From contig JBLNDJ010000007.1 in NCBI GenBank assembly GCA_050261515.1, positions 62,001-126,000 on the forward strand: a stretch of DNA of 64,000 nt. The letters are read 5' to 3'. Within the stretch, counting starts at the first letter, position 1. Each line of letters starts with the position of its first letter. Below the pieces are notes generated by a model. It saw only the letters and a list, made by a program, of their open reading frames with translations. It had not been told where the DNA came from and did not search any database. Positions 60,131 through 64,000 of the stretch are shown piece after piece. The position numbers and the translations under genes were made by a program. This DNA comes from JBLNDJ01 sp050261515 (lineage in GTDB: Bacteria; Acidobacteriota; Terriglobia; Bryobacterales; Bryobacteraceae).

Positions 60131-62290
60131 ATGACCAACACGACCATTCCAGCGGAGTCTTTAGGCGCTTCGTCTGCGGCCGCGTCGTTTTACCGTTGGG
60201 AGGTCGCCGGCAAGCCGATCGCGGTACAGCTTAGTCTTGACTTACTCGATCGCCTGGAACGCGAAGTACTAGAAAGTTTCCGGGCGGTGACGAAACGCGG
60301 TTCGGAGATCGGCGGCGTTCTGGCCGGCCATGTGCTGCCCGGCAATCCGCGAACCGTGGTCATCGACCGGTTCGAGCCCGTAGAGTGCGACTACTCCCGC
60401 GGCCCCCTGTTCCTGCTTGCCGATGCCGACAAAGAGAGATTGAAGGACGCCATCGACCGCGTACGGAGCTCCGGCGCGGTGGCGGCGGGCTTCTTCCGCA
60501 GCAACACGCGGCGGGACATCGCGCTCGACGAAGAAGATCTGGCGATCATCTCGGAGCATTTTTCCGATCCCGCGAACGTCGCGCTGCTGGTGCGGCCCTT
60601 CGCGATGAAGCCCAGCGCCGGCGCGTTCTTCATCTGGGAAGACGGGAAGATTCAGGGCGACGCGAGCTACTTGCAATTTCCGTTCAAGCGCGCCGAGCTG
60701 CTGAAGAGCTTCGCGCAGTTCATCGTGGACGGTTCCGGCGCTGGGCCGGCGCCGCAGGCCAAAGAGCCGCTGGTGATGCCGAAGCGGGAAGAGCCCGCGC
60801 CGGTTGCGAAGCGCGAAGAGCCGCCGCAGATCACGTTCAAGCGCGAGGAGCGGCCCGCGATCATTCCGGTCTCGGCGCGGAGGGAAGATCGCCCGCCGCT
60901 GCTGAAGCGCGAAGAGCGGCCGGCCGGTCCGACGCTGGTTTCGAAGAAGGAAGAAAAGCCGCAGCCGGCGCCGAAGCGCGAAGAGAAAGCCGCGATCACG
61001 CTGGCGCCGCCCAAGCCCGTCGAAGAGAAGCCGGCAGTGACGCCGGCCGCGCCGCCGGTTGTGCCGGCCGCGCCGGTGCCGCCCCCGCCCGTGCCGCCCC
61101 CGGCGGCGGAGAAGAAAGAACTCGTTTCCGCGCCGGCCGAGCCGGAGCCCGCGAAGCCCGAGCATCTGGAAGCGGCGGCGTTGCGCTCGCCGGCGCCCGC
61201 TTTCGCCGAAGCGGTCGAGGAACCCGAAGAGCGGAGCCTGTTCAGCAAGCTGAAATGGGTGATCATCCTGCTCGTGGTTGCGGCCGTGGGCGCGGGCGGG
61301 TACTTTGCGTACCTGAAATTCGCGCAGCCGGCGCCGGAAGCGGCCCAGCCCTCCGACAGCACGCTCGCGCTCAAGGTGGAGCGCAGCGCCGGCCAGTTGC
61401 TGCTGAGCTGGAACCGCAACTCGCCGATCATCGCGACCGCCACCCGGGCGACGCTGTCGATCACCGACGGCGACCACAAGGAAGACGTCGATCTCGACCT
61501 CGGACAACTGCACAACGGCAGCATCGTCTATGCGCCGATGACAAATGACGTGAGTTTCCGGCTCGAAGTCACCGATCTGAAGAACGGGAAGAGCGCGGGC
61601 GAGTCGGTGCGCGTGCTCGCGGGCCGGCCGTCCCCGAGCGTTTCCGCGCTGCCGCCGTCGATGGCGAAGCCGGCCGCCGGCGCCGCCGATCCCAAGAGTG
61701 TGCCCGCCGCGACTCCGGCGCAGAATACCGAGGCGCAGGCCGCGCCGCACCAGCAGGCCCAGACTCCGCCGCCGGTGGAGCAGCCCAAGGTGACGGCGGG
61801 TCCGGCCGTGACCGCGGCGCCGCCCAGCCCCGAATCGCTCGCCGCCCGGTTGCGCGCGGCTGAACCGCAGGAACTGCCGGCTCCGCCCAAGCTCGAGGGC
61901 TCCTCGAGCGCGCTGGGCGCTGCCGCGCCGATCGGCGCACAGGCGCGCCTGCCCGGCGCTCCTCCGGCGCCTCAGCCGGCCTCGCCGCAAGCGCAGCCGC
62001 AGCAGCCCGCGCCCGTGGCCGGAGGGCGTGCCATCGAGGCCAAGCTCATCCGCCGCGTGGCGCCGGTCTATCCCGGACTTGCGCGGCAGACCCGCGTTTC
62101 CGGCATCGTTCGCGTGCGCGCGACGGTCGGCAAAGACGGCAAGGTCAAGAAGGCCGTGGCGGTCAGCGGACCCCCGCTGCTCCGCCAGTCGGCGATTGAA
62201 GCCGTGCGCCTGTGGCTCTACACCCCGGCGATGCTCAACGGCGAACCGATCGATTCCGAGACGCAGGTGGACGTCAGCTTCATGCTGTAG
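60131..62290 (+). CDS. Degenerate MPN/JAMM-like domain plus TonB C-terminal fusion
   Basis: A 719-residue protein. Residues about 35-185 look like an MPN/JAMM domain: SEIGGVLAGHV, then VAAGFFRSNTRRDIALDEED, where the metal-binding His-x-His of active enzymes is Arg and Asn, so it should be inactive and only bind. A linker with seven or more KREE-type repeats follows (215-330), then a TM helix (WVIILLVVAAVGAGGYFAY, near 376), an FN3-like sandwich (LLLSWNRNSPII), a Pro/Ala/Gln-rich spacer and a TonB C-domain (IRRVAPVYPGLARQTRVSG to the end). No exbB or exbD is nearby. The JAMM part is cytosolic, the TonB part periplasmic. Confidence 0.8.
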   Translation: MTNTTIPAESLGASSAAASFYRWEVAGKPIAVQLSLDLLDRLEREVLESFRAVTKRGSEIGGVLAGHVLPGNPRTVVIDRFEPVECDYSRGPLFLLADADKERLKDAIDRVRSSGAVAAGFFRSNTRRDIALDEEDLAIISEHFSDPANVALLVRPFAMKPSAGAFFIWEDGKIQGDASYLQFPFKRAELLKSFAQFIVDGSGAGPAPQAKEPLVMPKREEPAPVAKREEPPQITFKREERPAIIPVSARREDRPPLLKREERPAGPTLVSKKEEKPQPAPKREEKAAITLAPPKPVEEKPAVTPAAPPVVPAAPVPPPPVPPPAAEKKELVSAPAEPEPAKPEHLEAAALRSPAPAFAEAVEEPEERSLFSKLKWVIILLVVAAVGAGGYFAYLKFAQPAPEAAQPSDSTLALKVERSAGQLLLSWNRNSPIIATATRATLSITDGDHKEDVDLDLGQLHNGSIVYAPMTNDVSFRLEVTDLKNGKSAGESVRVLAGRPSPSVSALPPSMAKPAAGAADPKSVPAATPAQNTEAQAAPHQQAQTPPPVEQPKVTAGPAVTAAPPSPESLAARLRAAEPQELPAPPKLEGSSSALGAAAPIGAQARLPGAPPAPQPASPQAQPQQPAPVAGGRAIEAKLIRRVAPVYPGLARQTRVSGIVRVRATVGKDGKVKKAVAVSGPPLLRQSAIEAVRLWLYTPAMLNGEPIDSETQVDVSFML

Positions 62291-62336
62291 AGGTTCGCGG
62301 CGGCGGCGGGTGTTACATTAGTAAAGACCCCTGGCC

Positions 62337-63047
62337 GTGACTTCACTCGCATCCGGAACGCTCTTATCTCTGCTGGCCGCTTCGATCGGCATCGCCGGCT
62401 CGGTGTTCGGCGTGTCTTCGGCGGCGGCCGCTCCGCGCCGGATCGTCCCGCTCAGCGGGGCGCTCCTGATGGGCATCGCGATCTTCGGCGTGCTCCCGGA
62501 GATCGCGGAGCATTACGGCTGGCTGCTCGGCGCGGCGGCTCTGGCGGCCGGCGCGGGCGCGCTCTGGCTATTCGACCGGTACGTTTATAAGGTCTGCCCG
62601 TCCTGCTCGCACACGCACGACCACGAGCACTGCTCGACGGCGCTGCATGGCTTCGCCGGCCCGCTGATCGTTGCGGCATCGCTGCACGCGTTTCTGGACG
62701 GCGTCGGCATCTCGGCTTCGCAGCAGGAACCGGCCGGCCGGCTCGCCGCCGCGGTGCTGTTCGGCGTCACGATCCACAAAATCCCGGAAGGCATCGCACT
62801 CGGCATCATGCTGCGCGCCTCGCTGCGGCCGCGCTGGGCGGCGCTGGCGTTGTGCGCGGCTGCCGAATCGGCCACGCTGTTCGGAGCCATCTTCGAGTCG
62901 GCGCTTACCGCGCACGCGGGAACGGCGTGGGTGATCTACGCGCTGGCGCTCGCCGGCGGCAGCTTCTTCTACCTGGGATTTCACGCGGTGCACGGCGCCT
63001 GGAGAAGCAAGGCCGCCGCCCGGCGCGCACTGGCCGACGAGCTCTAG
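62337..63047 (+). CDS. ZIP family metal transporter
   Basis: A 236-residue protein with seven to eight TM helices. The two ZIP metal-site helices are intact: LHAFLDGVGISAS (TM4) and IHKIPEGIALGIML (TM5). Between TM3 and TM4 a Cys/His loop (VCPSCSHTHDHEHC) could bind Zn2+ before transport. It probably moves zinc or a similar ion into the cytosol. The GTG start follows TonB by 46 bp. MgtC follows 14 bp downstream. Confidence 0.9.
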   Translation: MTSLASGTLLSLLAASIGIAGSVFGVSSAAAAPRRIVPLSGALLMGIAIFGVLPEIAEHYGWLLGAAALAAGAGALWLFDRYVYKVCPSCSHTHDHEHCSTALHGFAGPLIVAASLHAFLDGVGISASQQEPAGRLAAAVLFGVTIHKIPEGIALGIMLRASLRPRWAALALCAAAESATLFGAIFESALTAHAGTAWVIYALALAGGSFFYLGFHAVHGAWRSKAAARRALADEL

Positions 63048-63049
63048 CG

Positions 63050-63055
63050 TATACT
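63050..63055 (+). promoter_or_regulatory. -10-like TATACT 6 nt before mgtC-type gene
   Basis: TATACT lies right after the ZIP stop and ends 6 nt before ATG 63062, compatible with a leaderless message for the MgtC protein independent of the ZIP gene. Confidence 0.45.
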
Positions 63056-63061
63056 CCCTTC

Positions 63062-63523
63062 ATGATGTTGCCTGCGTTCGACTGGCCGCGGACCGCGGAC
63101 AATCTAATCAGTATCGCGGCGGCTTATTTTCTGGCGCTGCCGATCGGCTGGACCTGGGAGCGGCTCCGGCACGACTCGGGCCTGCGCACGTTTCCGCTGG
63201 TCGCCGTGGCGAGCTGTTCGTACGTGTTGATCGCGCAGCACGCGCTCGGCCCTTCGGCCGTCAACCTCGATCGCGTGATTCAGGGCCTCATGACGGGCAT
63301 CGGCTTCATCGGCGGCGGCGCAATCTTCCGCCACGGCGCCGGCGTGCGCGGCACCTCGACCGCCGCGAGCATATGGTGCGTCGGCGCGCTCGGCGCGGCG
63401 GCGGCCTTTGGCGCCTGGGACATCGCTGTGCTGCTGGTGCTCGTGAATCTGGCCACGGTGCAACTGCTGCGGCCGGTGAAGCAGATGCTCGACCAGCGGT
63501 CCGGCAGCCGGAGCCAACAGTAG
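63062..63523 (+). CDS. MgtC/SapB family membrane protein
   Basis: A 153-residue protein with four to five TM helices. The MgtC hallmark is GLMTGIGFIGGGAIFRHGAGVRGTSTAASIWCVGALG, read in parts, and ALPIGWTWERLRHDSGLRTFPLVAVAS begins the fold. The protein lacks the C-terminal ACT-like domain of Salmonella MgtC, so it is the SapB-type short form. Members help bacteria survive low Mg2+ or control F-ATPase. ATG 63065 is an alternative start. Confidence 0.9.
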   Translation: MMLPAFDWPRTADNLISIAAAYFLALPIGWTWERLRHDSGLRTFPLVAVASCSYVLIAQHALGPSAVNLDRVIQGLMTGIGFIGGGAIFRHGAGVRGTSTAASIWCVGALGAAAAFGAWDIAVLLVLVNLATVQLLRPVKQMLDQRSGSRSQQ

Positions 63524-63526
63524 CGG

Positions 63527-63787
63527 CTATCTTCCGAAGTAAGCTGCGTTCTCCTGGGCGAACTCCGACCACTTCTCGGGCAGATCGTCGAGAGCGAAAA
63601 TGGCCGACACCGGGCAGACCGGAACACACGCGCCGCAATCGATGCACTCGACCGGGTCGATGTACAGCATCTTGGCCTCACCAAATCCGTTTTCGTCTTT
63701 CTTGGGGTGTATGCAATCGACCGGGCAGGCGTCTACGCAAGCTGTGTCCTTAGTTCCGATGCAGGGCTCTGCGATCACATATGCCAT
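63527..63787 (-). CDS. fdxA: 7Fe ferredoxin (FdxA type)
   Basis: An 86-residue ferredoxin. Cys9, Cys17 and Cys58 fit a [3Fe-4S] cluster, Cys21, Cys48, Cys51 and Cys54 a [4Fe-4S] cluster; Cys25 is extra, as in Azotobacter FdI. An insertion (KKDENGFGEAKM) lengthens the loop between the halves. The C-terminus (LPEKWSEFAQENAAYF) is typical. Two AGGAGG-like sites precede the ATG, and TATCCT at about 63826-63831 (minus strand) may be the -10 box, so this gene has a normal leader. It is a low-potential electron carrier. Confidence 0.93.
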   Translation of the reverse strand: MAYVIAEPCIGTKDTACVDACPVDCIHPKKDENGFGEAKMLYIDPVECIDCGACVPVCPVSAIFALDDLPEKWSEFAQENAAYFGR

Positions 63788-63830
63788 GGTTCCTCCGAGT
63801 TGCTCCTCCTTGTCAGGGTTGTTTCGAGGA

Positions 63831-63836
63831 TAGCAT
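63831..63836 (+). promoter_or_regulatory. -10-like TAGCAT before the last gene
   Basis: TAGCAT ends 7 nt before ATG 63844, and TTGTCA lies 15 bp upstream of it. It abuts the divergent ferredoxin -10 box. Confidence 0.4.
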
Positions 63837-63843
63837 AGGCGGT

Positions 63844-64000
63844 ATGGCGCGCATCATGAGAACTTCGGTTCTGCTGTGCCTGGCGGGGCTCGCCGGCGCT
63901 GCGGAGGTGGACAGTTATTTGACCGGCATCGCCCGGGAGTACTGGACGGCGCGCGCCCGAGAGGTTTCGCGGTTGCGCACGCCGGAGGAGATCCGCGAGC
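63844..64000 (+). CDS. Secreted protein, 5' end only (possible ester hydrolase)
   Basis: The first 52 residues run off the window. A signal peptide (RTSVLLCLAGLAGAAE) is followed by YLTGIAREYWTARAREVSRL and RTPEEIRE. This opening resembles secreted glucuronyl/acetylxylan-esterase-like hydrolases of Acidobacteria, but no catalytic motif is visible yet, so that is only a suggestion. ATG 63856 is an alternative start. Confidence 0.55.
   Translation, partial: MARIMRTSVLLCLAGLAGAAEVDSYLTGIAREYWTARAREVSRLRTPEEIRE

Overview
The window is a GC-rich, densely coded bacterial chromosome segment that most resembles Acidobacteriota, probably near Bryobacterales/Solibacter. This is inferred from gene content: a PadR regulator next to an ADOP-type FtsX/MacB permease, an exosortase with EpsI and an exosortase-type CPBP protease, a DUF3300 protein, a futalosine-pathway MqnD, and many Tat-exported or secreted proteins of unknown role. 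No rRNA or tRNA gene, CRISPR array, insertion sequence, prophage or attachment site was recognised. Most genes are packed with ATGA/GTGA/TTGA overlaps, and short mixed-strand operons are typical of chromosome core.

Region by region. 1-3 kb: ADOP permease (cut by the window edge) with its PadR repressor and a perfect inverted repeat, then a Tat-exported mannonate-dehydratase-like TIM barrel. 3.1-8.5 kb: YtxH protein, P5C dehydrogenase, a large TPR lipoprotein overlapping a CPBP protease, and an RRM protein. 8.7-11.1 kb: PIN/TRAM protein-ispD-ispF, a conserved isoprenoid gene order. 11.1-16.3 kb: M28 peptidase, a carboxypeptidase-regulatory-like protein, exosortase-EpsI, a P-loop kinase and pyrophosphatase. 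16.3-23.7 kb: processive GT2, RlmD-type methyltransferase, trpS, a kinase, uvrB and a YihY protein. 23.7-30.4 kb: ring-cleaving dioxygenase plus MhqD-like hydrolase, MidA-like methyltransferase, a tiny Lys/Ala-rich gene with a complete set of expression signals, RlpA, a receiver-less sigma-54 activator and a GT4. 30.7-38.9 kb: methylmalonyl-CoA mutase large subunit, beta-lactamase-like hydrolase, DJ-1/PfpI, RhaM, GDPD, a split EamA pair, Hpt, MqnD, HEAT protein and a CxxC protein. 39-42.8 kb: two divergent Nramp homologues and a soluble PRC-barrel/MgtE_N/CBS protein. 43-49.8 kb: thiG, ATP-dependent DNA ligase, lactonase, esterase, DUF3300. 50-58.4 kb: two ECF sigma modules; the second runs straight into a zinc-finger/FecR sensor and two ABC exporters. 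58.4-64 kb: sugar MFS porter, an MPN-like/TonB fusion, ZIP, MgtC, ferredoxin and the start of a secreted enzyme.

Three units look most worth following. The Nramp pair has altered metal-site motifs and sits with an MgtE-type cytosolic sensor, suggesting Mg2+ handling. The sigma/anti-sigma-FecR/ABC operon reads as an envelope-stress exporter unit. The protein at 60.1-62.3 kb joins a degenerate JAMM-like domain to a TonB C-terminus. A recurring -10 box 5-8 nt before start codons suggests that leaderless transcripts are common here.
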